The notes beneath the pieces were generated by a model. It was not told where the DNA came from and ran no database searches. It saw only the letters and a list, made by a program, of their open reading frames with translations. Positions 43,612-55,130 of a stretch of DNA of 64,000 nt are shown in pieces; within the stretch, counting starts at the first letter, position 1; each line of letters opens with the position of its first letter. Made by a program: the position numbers and the translations under genes. Source of the DNA: Poteriospumella lacustris. Taxonomy: Eukaryota; Sar; Chrysophyceae; Chromulinales; Dinobryaceae. The DNA lies in contig SMOI01000046.1 in NCBI GenBank assembly GCA_008000375.1, positions 79,157 through 143,156 of the forward strand, in the 5' to 3' direction.

Positions 43612-45229
43612 TGGGCAATTCGTTGACAGTTCGGCCGGCACTGCATCACTTGTAGATTGACCCGGTCGACGATGCTCACCGTGATGGGGAGTCGCCCATT
43701 GAAACATGTCTCCGTGCGTCAGACGCGATATGTCTCGCACCGGCTGTCCCGAATGACCCAACACGCTGACGCCATCGAGACGATATTGATATGGGTTGCT
43801 GACGCGTTCCAATGAGGTATACCGAGAGCTATGGGGAAACAAACATGGGTGGAAAGGTTGTTGCGGTACGGCAATATTCGCAGGGTCCGTTGCCCCGGGC
43901 ATCACATCCACGAAACACGAACTCAGCAGCTGTGCCACCCAGATATCAAACTACATGTACGCACCAACACCGGTTTAGGCACAAACTTGGACACAGCGCC
44001 CCACTATCAATTGCATTACGTACCTGCTTGCTCGGCGTTGATAAACTTGCCTTGTACTTCTGCGTGCCGAATTTCTCTTTCAGTTGCAAGGGATCTGTTG
44101 GTACCACTGAGTTGCCCGCGATCACGACTCTGCCCACAGACACAACCCGCAAACACTATTGTTAATAGGTCACCAAACACAGATGCTACCTCCACGCTAC
44201 CATACCTGGCGATACGACTGGCCAACGCCGACATCTGTGCGTCACCGTAACGACCACAAACAAAGTCAACCAGTTGCTGTACACTGAGATCGTGCACATC
44301 GTTTGCCTCGGTACTGCCGATTAAGAGTCCTGATACCAGAAGAACATACTTGCCGTTCGTGACATCGAAGCTTGGTTGACGTGTAGGTAGCTCAACTGGC
44401 CGCAACTCATAGCTGTACAACCACTCCGTTGCCTACAAGTCAGAACACAAGGAAGGCAACAGGTTACCCCTGTTCAAGTGTAGTAAAAAACGCTCTGACC
44501 GGCAACTTACAATCAATATACCATCCTCGTTCAGCTTGCCCTTTACTGCAACGACCACGCCTGTCACTAAATGATGAATGGCGGTCTTGATGGCTCCATC
44601 CAACGACACGCGACCGGAATGATCTTCCATAATAATCGTGTCTCTCTGAGAAGCAACAATTCCAACACGTCAGATATCACAATGACACAAAATTCGCCTC
44701 AGAACTACACGTACATCGGACACCAATGCCGTGAGTGGCCTTATTGATGACGCAATACCACTTTCCGTTGCCGAGTTGTCCAGCACCTACGTGATCATTC
44801 AGGACTCTGTGAACTCCTCCCACAACATCAAGGCTCAATCACGCCTACTTACCGAACCTCGCAACTTGAGCTCCTTTGAAAGCATACCAATAAGCACAAC
44901 GTCGGTGTTCTCAGTGCTAAAGCCTTGCAGGTCGATGAGTTTCTCCAGGACTGGAACTTGAGCTCCCCATTTCGCATGGGCACGTCGACTACATCGATTA
45001 TCAACGACGAAAGAAGAGATTTCGATCCCTCACAAAACTTGTCAAAGAAACATCTAAAGACATTAAAGACTTACATCATGTGTTCTCGCATCAGCACTAG
45101 CCGCGTGAGGTAGAGCTGATTGTATTGAACCACATAATTCTTCGTGTGCAACAAAAACTCCTGATAAGAAGGCTCATACTGTCCGATAACTCGGGGTACA
45201 CTCGGGCCTTCACTTATATCCATACTCAT
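43058..45229 (-). CDS. POLD2: DNA polymerase delta small (B) subunit
   Basis: Eight exons, complement(join(43058..43216,43297..43950,44024..44129,44206..44432,44511..44645,44715..44786,44853..44988,45075..45229)), introns 66-86 nt, encode 547 residues. Every junction keeps phase. The product aligns with POLD2/p50 from end to end: QYNQLYLTRLVLMR, the OB-fold segment DTIIMEDHSGRVSLDG, then the inactive phosphoesterase fold with FVLLVSG-like KYVLLVSGLLIGS, RVVIAGNSVV, VDVMPGATDPAN, PQQPFHPCLFP, SNPYQYRLDGVSVLGHSGQ and the hallmark CPTAPDTLPSYPF. It scaffolds replicative polymerase delta. An insertion of about 85 residues, including 12 alanines encoded by a CAG/CTG tract, interrupts the region before the PTAPDTL motif. 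Confidence 0.95.
43572..43610. repeat. CAG/CTG trinucleotide repeat inside POLD2
   Basis: About 13 CAG units on the plus strand, read as GCT/Ala codons on the minus (coding) strand. Confidence 0.9.
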
Positions 45230-46570
45230 GATACAGTTTCACACGCTCTCACCAGTTGTGATTGATGAAATGCTTGGTCGTCAATCGGGAAACTTAATCG
45301 ACAACGAAGGGGAAGGCTCCAGCATTTGGATTCAAATGCCACCGATGAGCAAAATTCCCAGATTGTCGCAAGAACTGGGTGATGCAGTGCTGGTGGCGGC
45401 GTCGCGGCAGTCACTGCTTTCAGCTGGTAAATGGTGTTACGTTTGACTGTCTTATATTCTAAACGAATCAAGATATTGATTAAGTTATATTTTATCATCG
45501 AATTCTGCCCAATAAAGAGGAAACTCAACAACATGTACCCCAAAGAGACCACCCAACACTAGGTACCTCCGGCGATAGCACACTTTCTAGGTAATAGACA
45601 CCCCCTCCACACAGAGCACATCTCTATAGTTACTGCATAAAAGTTAATCGAAAAATGAAGGAAGGGGTGAGTAAGTTGGAGAAAGTTAAATCGACTAACA
45701 TACAGTCTCAGTAAATGAAGTAGACATAGTGAGTCCATCAATGACCACCAGGCGGGTAAAGGTTCCAAAGGAAGCTGGACAAACGATGTAAATCACCAAG
45801 AAAGTAGCCCAGGGGCGACTCCATTACATCGCACTGGAAACCACGTCTTGTCACACACGAAAGCGCACACAAAGCATACAACGATGAAAAGACGTTGACT
45901 ACTATATCCCAGAATGTGCAGCCTTGAAAGCAAGACCTATCCGGGATTGGACAGTAATATTCAGCAACGATCACGCAGTCAGGCTATCAGCGAGTCTGTA
46001 TCGATCGATCAGCTAAGGCGATCTACGGTCACACAACAGTTTGGCCCTTTTCACCGCAAGGAGGACAAGGCGCAGGATCTGAGGATGCTTTCTCAAAAAT
46101 GCACTTTCCAGTTGTTCTCCCGATTACATCAACCTTTGTAAAAGGTCCATCAAGAACCTTTGGTCCATATATCGAACGACTTGGATGAAATCGGTGTTAA
46201 TTGATTCTAGCATTCTGCAGCGGATGGGATGTTCCAATCATAATGCGGCAATTTGAAAGTGGTCAGCCACAAAGAATACTTGCCCCAACGACTATCATTA
46301 CACACCAGTATATTTCAACAAACCCATGTTTCGTACTGGTACAACAACGATCGAGGGAGAGCTTTTCTGATTCAGAAAAAGATGAGAAGATGACTGTGTC
46401 GCGGACGGATGTCAGACTTAGAAGAGGACTCCTAGCCAAAAACCAGTTTTCGGCAGAAGAAGCGGCGGGTTTCTTCTTCCTCGCCCACAGTTGGTAGGTT
46501 TGTCCGTCGCGAAAGCAACTTCTTGGCACAACTTATTGTCTTTTGGTTCTGCAAAGTAGTTTTGAAGAGA
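45230..46570. other. Long divergent intergenic region
   Basis: 1.34 kb between POLD2 (-) and ARD (+) starts, more than twice the usual divergent spacing here. Several ORFs of 60-108 codons occur on both strands (45226-45552 minus, 45738-45974 minus, 45914-46141 plus, 46201-46497 plus). None shows a domain, targeting signal or phase-compatible exon chain. A decayed or unrecognised small gene is possible. Confidence 0.45.
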
Positions 46571-47119
46571 ATGACGATCACTGCTTGGTACATGGATGAT
46601 GATGAGGTCACTGACCAAAGACAACCTCACCGACGTGAGGGTGATTCGGACGTTCCTGTGGACAGCTTGGCCCAACTCGGCGTCCTCTATTGGTCAGGAA
46701 TTACCAGCCCTGAAGATCCTAAGCTCATGAGCATTCGTGAAGAGCGCGGATATTCGTACACCGATATGGTCTATGTCTGCCCAGAGAAGCTTCCTGACTA
46801 CGAAAACAAGATCAAGTCATTCTACCGCGAGCACATCCACTACGACGAAGAAATTCGTTACTGCGTTGATGGAACTGGATACTTTGATATCAGAGGAGCC
46901 AATGACGAATGGATCCGTATCAGTCTTGAGGCTGGAGACATGATTATCTTGCCAGAAGGCATCTACCATCGTTTCACCTGTGATGCGAAAAATTACATTC
47001 AAGCTTTGCGCTTGTTCGTTGGTGAACCTGTATGGACTCCTTATAATAGAGACGAGATCGATGAAAGAAACAATGCCTCCAGAGCGAAGTACGTGAACGC
47101 TTTCTTGAAGCGCGAGTAG
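46571..47119 (+). CDS. Acireductone dioxygenase (methionine salvage)
   Basis: Single exon, 182 residues. ATG at 46571 was chosen, since upstream in-frame codons offer no ATG and the family starts near here (MTITAWYMDDD). The cupin carries the metal set HxHxDEE (REHIHYDEEIRY) and the later His in GIYHRFTCD. DMIILPEGIYHRFT and LFVGEPVWTPYNR are family signatures. The enzyme oxidises acireductone to 2-keto-4-methylthiobutyrate and formate (iron form) in the methylthioadenosine salvage cycle. It has the usual eukaryotic length and no targeting extension. It converges with SmD3 over only 156 bp. Confidence 0.96.
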   Translation: MTITAWYMDDDEVTDQRQPHRREGDSDVPVDSLAQLGVLYWSGITSPEDPKLMSIREERGYSYTDMVYVCPEKLPDYENKIKSFYREHIHYDEEIRYCVDGTGYFDIRGANDEWIRISLEAGDMIILPEGIYHRFTCDAKNYIQALRLFVGEPVWTPYNRDEIDERNNASRAKYVNAFLKRE

Positions 47120-47275
47120 GAGAACAATGTCCATGGCGGGAAAGATTTTGTTTCCACTTTCCTTCGCATTGTAATAGCCTTTCAAAAAGTATTGATCGTA
47201 TTCTCAGACTTTCTTCAAATTATTTGGAGCTTCAAATTATACATTTCGTCTTTTTCTTATTTGTACAAACTAAAG

Positions 47276-47780
47276 TTAGGCCTTGCGCTGTTTCTTCGCT
47301 GCCGGCTGTCCCTCAGGTTTTCCACCTGCCCTACTGCCTTTACTCGTGTTGGCATCCTCCTTCTTTGATTTCGCTACTTGGACTTTCTTCAAAACTGGAG
47401 AATTCTTGAGCATTTCTGGTAAAACGATAAATTTGATGTGTCCTCCTCGCAAGAAGACATTTTCTAATCGGCTCACTCGTCCATCTCTTGCGGTAAACAC
47501 AACTACACGAGCAATGGGTGTCAACGATTTCGATTCACGACAAATCACGAGCGATAAAATGCCACCTACCTTCCTTCAGTTGACAATTCATCGTATCTTC
47601 TGCGGCGACAAGCTGTCCTCGATACACCTCTCCATTCTTCAACTCTACTGTGACAACGTGACCCTCTCCCTGAAAAAGGAGCTTAACAGGAACACCAGCG
47701 TCTACAATAAACATAAAATATGTGAAAACCCATCCATTTGCTTCAATCGCGCAGGAGGCTTGCTTACTATCGTTGGACAT
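47276..47780 (-). CDS. SNRPD3: Small nuclear ribonucleoprotein Sm D3
   Basis: Exons complement(join(47276..47502,47570..47701,47768..47780)) encode 123 residues. The first exon has only 13 coding nucleotides (MSND plus one base). The spliced start MSNDNAGVPVKLLFQGEGHVVT then matches SmD3. Sm1 (VELKNGEVYRGQLVAAEDTMNCQL) and Sm2 (VFLRGGHIKFIVLPEMLKNSP) motifs are complete. The tail is Lys/Gly-rich, not the RG repeat of animals. SmD3 is part of the heptameric Sm ring on spliceosomal snRNAs. The first intron (66 nt) is a multiple of three and lacks a stop, so its retention would insert 22 residues in frame. Confidence 0.95.
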
Positions 47781-48265
47781 TTCTCAAAAAGCTGCAACTG
47801 TAATCGAAAGATGAAGTGGTTATTTGCGTCGAAATTAATTGCTAAACAATTTGCCGTCCAGATCACCGCAAGAATAACGACTCGGCGATTCAAAAGAAGG
47901 TAAAAGTTGTGAGCTCTCGATGAATATTCATTCACTTTCTTCCGACAAATCGATCGAGGGTCGTCTCGATCATCTCGTGTGAAGGCCAGTTGAGGACGAC
48001 TTCGCAGCAAACTCGAGTTTTCTTGCCCGTAAAATCGACTTTTTACTCTCAGAAGACGAGTTTATCAACTGCTACAAAAAGGCGTTTCAATTTCAACACA
48101 GCGGTCCTCCTTTTTCCATTTTTGCACTGAAAAGACTTGCCAAGGTCCAAGAACAAAGACTAAATAGTCGTTAGTAGTACCGTAATAGGAGAGCGGATAC
48201 ACTTCCGAACACTCTACAGTCGTTGCCAGATTTGTGGTAGTCCGTAAGTGTGGAAAGACGAAACA
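47781..48265. promoter_or_regulatory. Divergent intergenic region between SmD3 and the SCFD2-like gene
   Basis: 485 bp. No motif assigned with confidence. GTAAGTG at 48244, just before the start, leaves open a short 5' non-coding exon. Confidence 0.35.
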
Positions 48266-51200
48266 ATGTGGGAGCAATTTCGGCGTCTTCGAAGTGAAAT
48301 CTATAAAGATGCTGACGACCTGGAAGAGACATGCTTTGTGATCGATGCTGGTATCGCAGAGCTCTTGAAGTGGAAGAGGTCTCAAAATGAGCAAGATACC
48401 AATGGAAATCTCATCAATGTTGTGAATATCTCGACAACTTCTGTCCAGGACCTTGTGGACGATCTGTTGCTGATCAATCCTGGGAGTATTATCGTTTGGC
48501 TCTCCTTCATTGAGGAAACGGTCCTAGTTGCTCTCAGAGAAGCGTTGAAGAAGGCCAATATTTTCGAATGTGTCATTGTGTCACATTATAACAGTGCTTC
48601 CTTAAAGGTCGCTCTCAGGTGTGAGGAAGATGGCGAGGACTATTTGAGAAGTGCATTGCAGCCTATCGTATCGAAACTCTTCTTCTCTCCAACCTACAGC
48701 TTCCCTATCTTGCATGAGCCTGCTGCCTTTGAATTTCGAATTGCGACGTGTCATCGAGATCGGCATGTTCACTCGTTGACGTACTCCTCTCTCGCGAAGA
48801 CGTCGGACAATAATAAATGGTGAGCCACCCTGTCGGTTCTCTATTCGCTTGATGACGATCCGTTTGTCACACTCTCTTTTTTCTCTCTCGTCTGCAGTAT
48901 ACATGATATCACCGCCGCCGATTTACCGACAGACATTAAACAGTCGTTGAAGCATCTGGCACATAACGTTGCGGGAAGCGTCATCTGCGAGTTAGGTAAG
49001 CACGGTGGTGTCCTCGCCAACCTCTGGAAGGATAGATAGCGCTGATGCTCTGTTGTCGTGCTACCGTAGGTCTCGATGTATCGGATTCGATGTTTGCGAT
49101 GGGAAAGACGGCTTCCCTCATCGGCCACAGTATGCTGACGATGTTCGACGGCTACCACGACCTTCGCACCGCGATGAGTACCAACCCTTCGACCGTTGCC
49201 GTTGACCCCACTGCCTTTGCCAAGAAACGTTCTACCACCACGAACACAGTGGCCCCCTTGCAACCTGCCAGCTTGATATTGGTCGATCGCATCGAGGATC
49301 TGTTCACGCCGATTTTGATGGGCGGTGATCAGCCGGTGCTGCATCGCGTACTCAACGCCATTAAAACGGACGCGGTCCAAGCGCACACCCTCGCCTCCTC
49401 CCACGAATCATCCACCGAAGATAGCCCAAGCGACGACGACGATGAGGATGACGCGGAAGTACTCGTGGACATAGCGTTGAAGCCAGACTGGTTGCGGGCA
49501 TTGCACACCGCCGAAGACGATTCATCCGCCGACGGACCACCACCACCACCACAGCAGCAACAACAGCGAACGGACACAGCGGTGTCCAGTCCGATGAACG
49601 GCGTGTCTACCCTTGCGGTCCACCACGTCCCATCGATTTGTCATCTCACCTCCGATGGAGTGCTCCCTGCGCTGATGACCGAGAGCGAAGACGTCGGACG
49701 AGGTCGCCTGGTCGACGCCTTGAAGCAGCACATTCGCGACGAACGTGGTACCCTGCCACCGGCCAAGAAACGTGGCATTGGCGCAGAGATCTTGGCATTG
49801 GTACAATCGTTGCTCAAAGCCCCCGGCAAGGAGGCGCCGGTTGTTACCGACGGCAATCCCGTGTTGGCACCCGCCGTGCGTACGCAGAGCCTGTTGGCCA
49901 TCGCGGCCACCGTCATCGAGACGATGCAACGCTCCTCGGCGAAGCAATTCTCGTCGGTCTGCGCATGGAAAGCTGCCTTGGATACCCGTATCAGTCGCGA
50001 ATCGGATTGGCAGAAAGTGTTGGCGTCTGCCGAGTTCTCGTTGGACTCGACCGATGCGGAGTTGATCGCCGCGGCGATGGCGGTGACCCAGCGACCGTTG
50101 CACCGCACGCGTACCACCACCACCACCGTTGGAGGCACGAGCAGTGGCGAAGTCGACGGGCCCACCGATGTGTCGCAGATCTTATTGCTCACCGTAGGGT
50201 ACGTGAAATGGTGGAGGCCTTTGTTGTGCTCGTTCGATGACTTTGACTGACGCTTGTCGCTGTTTGTTTGTGTCTTGTTCGGCAGGTTGATGGGCTTCAT
50301 GAGGTTCCGCACGACGACGCTGGACTTCTTACAGCCGCTGGCGGAGGCACTCGCACAGCATCTACTGCTCTACGCCAGGTACGTACGTGCAGGCGCCACA
50401 CAGGGTCGCTCTCCCTTCTCGTCTGATCTAACAATGGTGGTGCTGGTGGGTGCGTGTGCGTGCGTGTGTGTTTGTTATCACAGTGACGACGAGCTGCGGT
50501 ATCTGCGCCATTTGGGCCTGTTGACCACGGCCATGGACGAGATCGTGGCGGAGGCGCGCTTTGAAGGGCTGGATGCCGCTACCATGGCAACCGACGGGTC
50601 GTACACGTTGTCCACGTTGACCACTCTCGTTGGGCAACGGTTCGCGGTGCTTCGCGAATTGGCAACGATGCATCGCCACGTGTTGCACCGCGTCGTCGCG
50701 AAGAAAGTCGCCGAATCGAAGAATCTCCCCTGGGACACCACCGCCGCCAACACCACCTCCGGCAGCGCTGCCGCTACCAGTAGCAGCAGTGGTGGCAGTG
50801 GCGGTGTCGGTGGCGGTGGCAGTGGCGGTGCAGCACACGAGTTCGATCGGATGGCGGAACAAGTGTTGCAGGGAACGCACGAGCTCCACTATCTACGCCA
50901 TTGCTTCCGAGCGGATGCACCGGGTCTCTTGGCGAAAGTCCTCGAAGACTGCATGGTCTATCACCGTACGCGGCAGTCGTCGCCGCTGTCGTTGCTCTTG
51001 GAACATGTGCAAAGCCCGTTTCAACAGATGAAGAACACGGGGTTGGAGTTGCTGTCCAAAGGGTTGGGCAGCTGGGGCTTTGGGTTGTCCCGAGTGGTGA
51101 AAGCCGTGACAGAAGCGCCCCATCCCGGTGCGCATCGCACGGTGGTGCTCTTCGTGTTGGGTGGCATCACGTACAAAGAAGTCGCACAGCTACGGGCGGT

Positions 51201-51363
51201 GCTCGAACAACAGCTGCAACTCGACCGTAGCAGTGGCGAGGCCGCCGCCGTCCCGTGGCGTGTCATCGTCTGGACCAATCGCACGATCAGCAGCGAAGAA
51301 GTGCTCGCGACGCTGTTTCGGCCCATCGCAGTCGGCGCCAGTGCTCCGACCAGCGCGCGGTAG
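48266..51363 (+). CDS. Sec1/Munc18-family protein, SCFD2-like
   Basis: Five exons (48266..48819, 48898..48995, 49070..50198, 50286..50378, 50484..51363) with introns of 74-105 nt encode 917 residues. ATG at 48266 is the first in frame. The Sec1 fold is seen as CFVIDAGIAELLKW near the N-terminus, PASLILVDRIEDLFTPIL, a long central helical part, and the C-terminal TVVLFVLGGITYKEVAQLRAVLEQ, typical of SM proteins. The overall pattern is nearest SCFD2 rather than Sly1, Vps33 or Vps45. SM proteins bind SNAREs in membrane fusion; SCFD2 itself is poorly characterised. Acidic, Gln and Ser/Gly insertions lengthen the protein. Exon 1 is visibly more AT-rich than the later exons. Confidence 0.85.
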
Positions 51364-52110
51364 CTTTCGTTGGCTCCGCGGCCGCCGTCTCCGTCGCCCC
51401 TACCCGATCCCCTTGGCTGGGTCTGTTCACCGGTGGTGCCACGGACCAGCGCAATGTGTAAACACCCTTCAAATCCTTCGTCGTTCAATGCCTGCGACCG
51501 GCGGTTGTGCGCGAATAGAGTAGGTTATGTCTATTACTTGAGAGAGCGGGGCGTAGCTATGTGGTGCGTGTGCATGGGGGGGGGTGGTATATGGGGCGGA
51601 GTGACGTGCACACGAGAACGCCCCCCCCTCCGCGACACCGCCTATCACATCTGCCGCCGCTGTGCGTAGCACCGAAACGATCACAGGGGCAGCGCTGGTA
51701 GTTCTCTTCCACTTCCCGCACACAGCCGGTACATCTGATCTGGTCTGGTGCGGTGCGATGCGGTGCGATGCGATGCGATGCGATGCGATGCGATGCGATG
51801 CGATGCGATGCGATGCGATGCGATGCGATGCGATGCGATGCGATGCGATGCGATGCGATGCGGAGGAAGCGACGGTCAAAATCGCAGGGTCGTCGTCATC
51901 GACGAGGACGAGGACGACCGCAGAGAATCTCGCCATCAATGGACTGCAGGACCGACGTGACACACAACGAGGCCCTGGCAAAGACGTGCGATCCTGTGAC
52001 CGCCGCATTGCTACCGCGTCAGCGCACAGAGCAAGCGCACAAACACGCTCAGAGGACTCGCTCTACAGCAGCAAACACCCGCAGGTGCACTCGGGACACC
52101 GTCACGACGC
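51364..52110. other. Convergent intergenic region with pentanucleotide satellite
   Basis: 747 bp between the SCFD2-like gene and the low-complexity gene. It contains G- and C-runs (51575-51630) and the CGATG array at 51751-51860. The array is open in three frames, giving spurious MRCDA-repeat ORFs. Confidence 0.6.
51751..51860. repeat. Pentanucleotide microsatellite (CGATG)n
   Basis: 22 consecutive 5-bp units; units 1 and 3 read CGGTG and the other 20 read CGATG. Confidence 0.95.
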
Positions 52111-54562
52111 TCAGATTCTCCAGAAACCCGTCGCTGCCGATTGCTTGCGACTGGGCCACAAGCCAAGAAACGCATCGCGTTGCTGTCCGACCGACGTGCT
52201 ACGCGCGCGTCGTTCATTGCGACTCGTCTCTGTGGCGGCTGTGGCGGCTACCTCGTCGCTGACAGCTGCCGCAGCGGGTCGACTGCTGCTGCTGCTGCTG
52301 GTTGCACTCCCGTGACGCCGGCTGGGCTCGTGGCTGTGGCTGTGGCTGCGGCTGCGGCTCTTGGGGGCGTCAGTGTTTTCGAGGAGCATCGCGAGTTCCG
52401 CCTCGCGTCGGCTGCGTTTGCGGCCTCGAACGAAGCCCTCGACGTCCGAGGTGGCCGCCTGCTTCTCCTGTGGCGGTTGGTGGCTGTGTTCGCTGCCGCT
52501 GGACGACGATGACAGCGCTGGCGCTGGCGCTGGCTGCAGCGGTGGTGGTGGTGGTGGCGGTGGATGGGCTCGTTTCCGCGGGGGGCGCGGCGGTTTCGAT
52601 TCTGCGACTTCGGTGACGGCGGCTTCGAGTGTCACGCGGTTGTGCTCGTCGATCGGCGTCTTGTCCACCGCCGTCGACGTCGTCGTCGTCGATGGATTCG
52701 CATCACGCGCCGGCGTCTTGACAGAAGCCTCGTCGATGGGCCGTGGCGGACCCATCGACCGCCGATGGCGTTCGAATCTGGCATCGATAGCGGCCGCGGC
52801 GGCTTTTTTCGACAGCTGCGGCGACGGTGTCAGCAGCAGTGAACGCGCCACGGGTGACAGGACGCCGCTGACGCTGTCCGGCGACGCCTCTACCGCGTCC
52901 TGGTCGCGCCTCGCGGGGCCGCCGACGACCGCTGCGAGGGCGGTTTCTGTCGGTGCTGCAAGGGCAACGGAAAGCGTCGCGTTCGCACCCGCCGCGGACC
53001 GGTAGCGGCGACCCGGTGGTCGGCGAACGCCAGCACTCGATGTGGAGGCAGCTACAGCGGTGTCAACGACGTTCTCGACAGCGGTGTCTGTCACCGCGAC
53101 ACCGACCGCGGCCACTGGTGGCGATGGGAGCGGCTCGGTGTGCCAGCGCAGCGGAATCTCCACCACCGCCACCTCTGCTGACTCTGCCGCCACCGCAGCA
53201 TCGGCATGTTCAACGTCCATGGCGCCGCTGGGAGATTCGCTGTTGTCGACGGCGACGACGGCGTCACTGGCGACGACGGACGGACCGTCACCCTCCGTGG
53301 GCGATGGACCGTCCACGATCGCGGCGTACACGGGCGTCTGCGCGGCGGTCGGAGGACTTGCATCGTCGGCTTTGAGCTCTGCAGCGTTGGCTGCGGTCGA
53401 GGCGGAGAATGCCTCCGGTGTGGATGCCGCGGGAACGGCGGCAGAGCCTTCGTGTGGCACCGTCACCGGCGAAAAGGAGATCGGCTCACTGGGCGGCACA
53501 GCGACGTCGGGCGCAGCCATCGACGGTGGCTGTGACGATAGCGGCGGCTCGATCGCATCTGGGGGTGATCGTTGAGTGATGCTTTTCTGCATCTGGAAGT
53601 TTGCGACGGCCAACTGGACGAAGCGAGCGAACTCGTCGTTGTCTTCGATGGTGATACCCACCGCAGCTGCCAATGCCGCCGCCGCAGTAGTCGCATCGAT
53701 GGCCGCACTGAGCGACGCGCATCTACTGATACTGGCGGGGGTCGCGGTGGGTTCGAAGTTGTTTTTGGGGGGCGCAGGATACGCGAAATCACCGTCGGTG
53801 GTCGGGAACGGTCGCATTTTGACCATCGGCGTCTTCATGGCGCCCATCGGTCCCTGTCCGCCGATGAGAATTTCATCGGGCAGTTTGAAGGCCGAGGGCT
53901 TCGTCGACGTAGGAAAGGTGTGTTTGGGGATGGCGGACAACGTTTCGCCACTTTCCAAACTGATCACGTCCCAATTGTCGTCGACTTCGTTCGGCGGGAG
54001 GTTCTGCTCGGTGCGCTCCTGCGAGGTGACCGGGTAGCGGAAGCCATTGTCCTTTCCCTTCGATAGAAACGTGTACATCACCGGTGGTCCACTCACGGCT
54101 TCCAATCCTTGTGCATGGACACGCATCTACAAGAGAGTATATAGCGAGGGGTTGTCAGAGTCAGTGGTGGGCAGAGAAAAGGCGACAGTGGCAGCGGACA
54201 CGAACCTCAACGGGGTGCAACTTCGAGCGCATAGCCATCCACAGATGACCATCCCATGGAATGTAATAATTGGGGTCCAATGGATTGGCACGGAGCGGCT
54301 GTACGAGTACACCGCCAAATTGCTTCTCGTTGACGATACGAACGAAGCAAGGCGACGCACGACCGTCGAAAAACGCATACTTCTTCTCATTCGACGCTAC
54401 TTGAGGACTTTCTGCTGTTCGTTCCAACGCTGCTGCAACCTGTTTCGATCCGCGTCCACCAGATCGGAACGGAGGAGAATCGCGCAGAATCGCATTCGAC
54501 TTCGTCGCCGACGCGGTCAGGTGATGGAAGGGATTCCTCTTGGTCGCAGAATCAAGATTCAT
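52111..54562 (-). CDS. Low-complexity protein of unknown function
   Basis: Exons complement(join(52111..54126,54206..54562)) (79-nt intron, phase 0) encode 790 residues. The first 190 or so are the only ordered-looking part: KKYAFFDGRASPCFVRIVNEKQFGG, NPNYYIPWDGHLWMAM-like text and MYTFLSKGKDNGFRYP, DNWDVISLES. Residues about 255-300 contain an Ala-rich helix. The remaining 450 residues are Ala/Pro/Ser/Thr/Val-biased with several KR-rich patches (KRSRREAE, RKRAHPP) that could be nuclear signals. I do not recognise any domain. It may be a lineage-specific nuclear or scaffold protein; that is only an inference from composition. Confidence 0.7.
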
Positions 54563-55130
54563 GATTTCAAACAGCCAAAGGCGCTGTGGATATGATGTTT
54601 ACCACTGTTTAGATCTCGTTACGTGCAATCTCAGGCGACAGGCCGCGGAAACTCTGAACCAAAGGATACTGCGGTCGATCTCAATCAACTTGCAAAGAAA
54701 GGATGCCTCTTTTACACGCTACCAACGATGCACTCAGTACACGTCTGACTTATGGGGTCACGATAGAAACTTGATGTCAGTGGCAATGTGGCACTACATT
54801 GAGACGATTTGAATGAGTGACACTTGTGCTGGCGCTGCTGGCATTTGAATGAGGCGGTCCAACCGACGGACGACCCGCTCTGACTGGTGCGCCACATGCC
54901 ATATATGAAGTACTTTGTTTGAAATTAAGTACTGATACATCTACTGTAGGTGTAGATTCATCTGTCGCTGTGCATTGGTAGAGTACACGATGGCGATGAC
55001 AACGAGATGATGATCACGACGACGACGATGATGATCATGAAAATTTCCTCGTCGACTCGTCGATTTCTTGTGCAATTTATCCTCACTGGCAAGACGGTCT
55101 GTCATAAAAGACAGGACTTGGGATGAAAAT
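54563..55130. promoter_or_regulatory. Divergent intergenic region upstream of FGE
   Basis: 568 bp. A GATGAT/GACGAC-rich stretch occurs at 54990-55037. No defined element; role inferred from orientation. Confidence 0.35.

Noticed and set aside
45738-45974. Hydrophobic minus-strand ORF in the POLD2-ARD spacer
   Set aside because: No start context, domain or joinable exon; kept only as an unassigned region.
51763-51860. CRISPR-like or centromeric array
   Set aside because: Simple 5-bp tandem repeat without spacers; far too short for a satellite centromere.
51662-52315. ORFs encoding MRCDA repeats
   Set aside because: They are translations of the CGATG microsatellite, open in three frames because the unit lacks stops, and one runs into the minus-strand gene.
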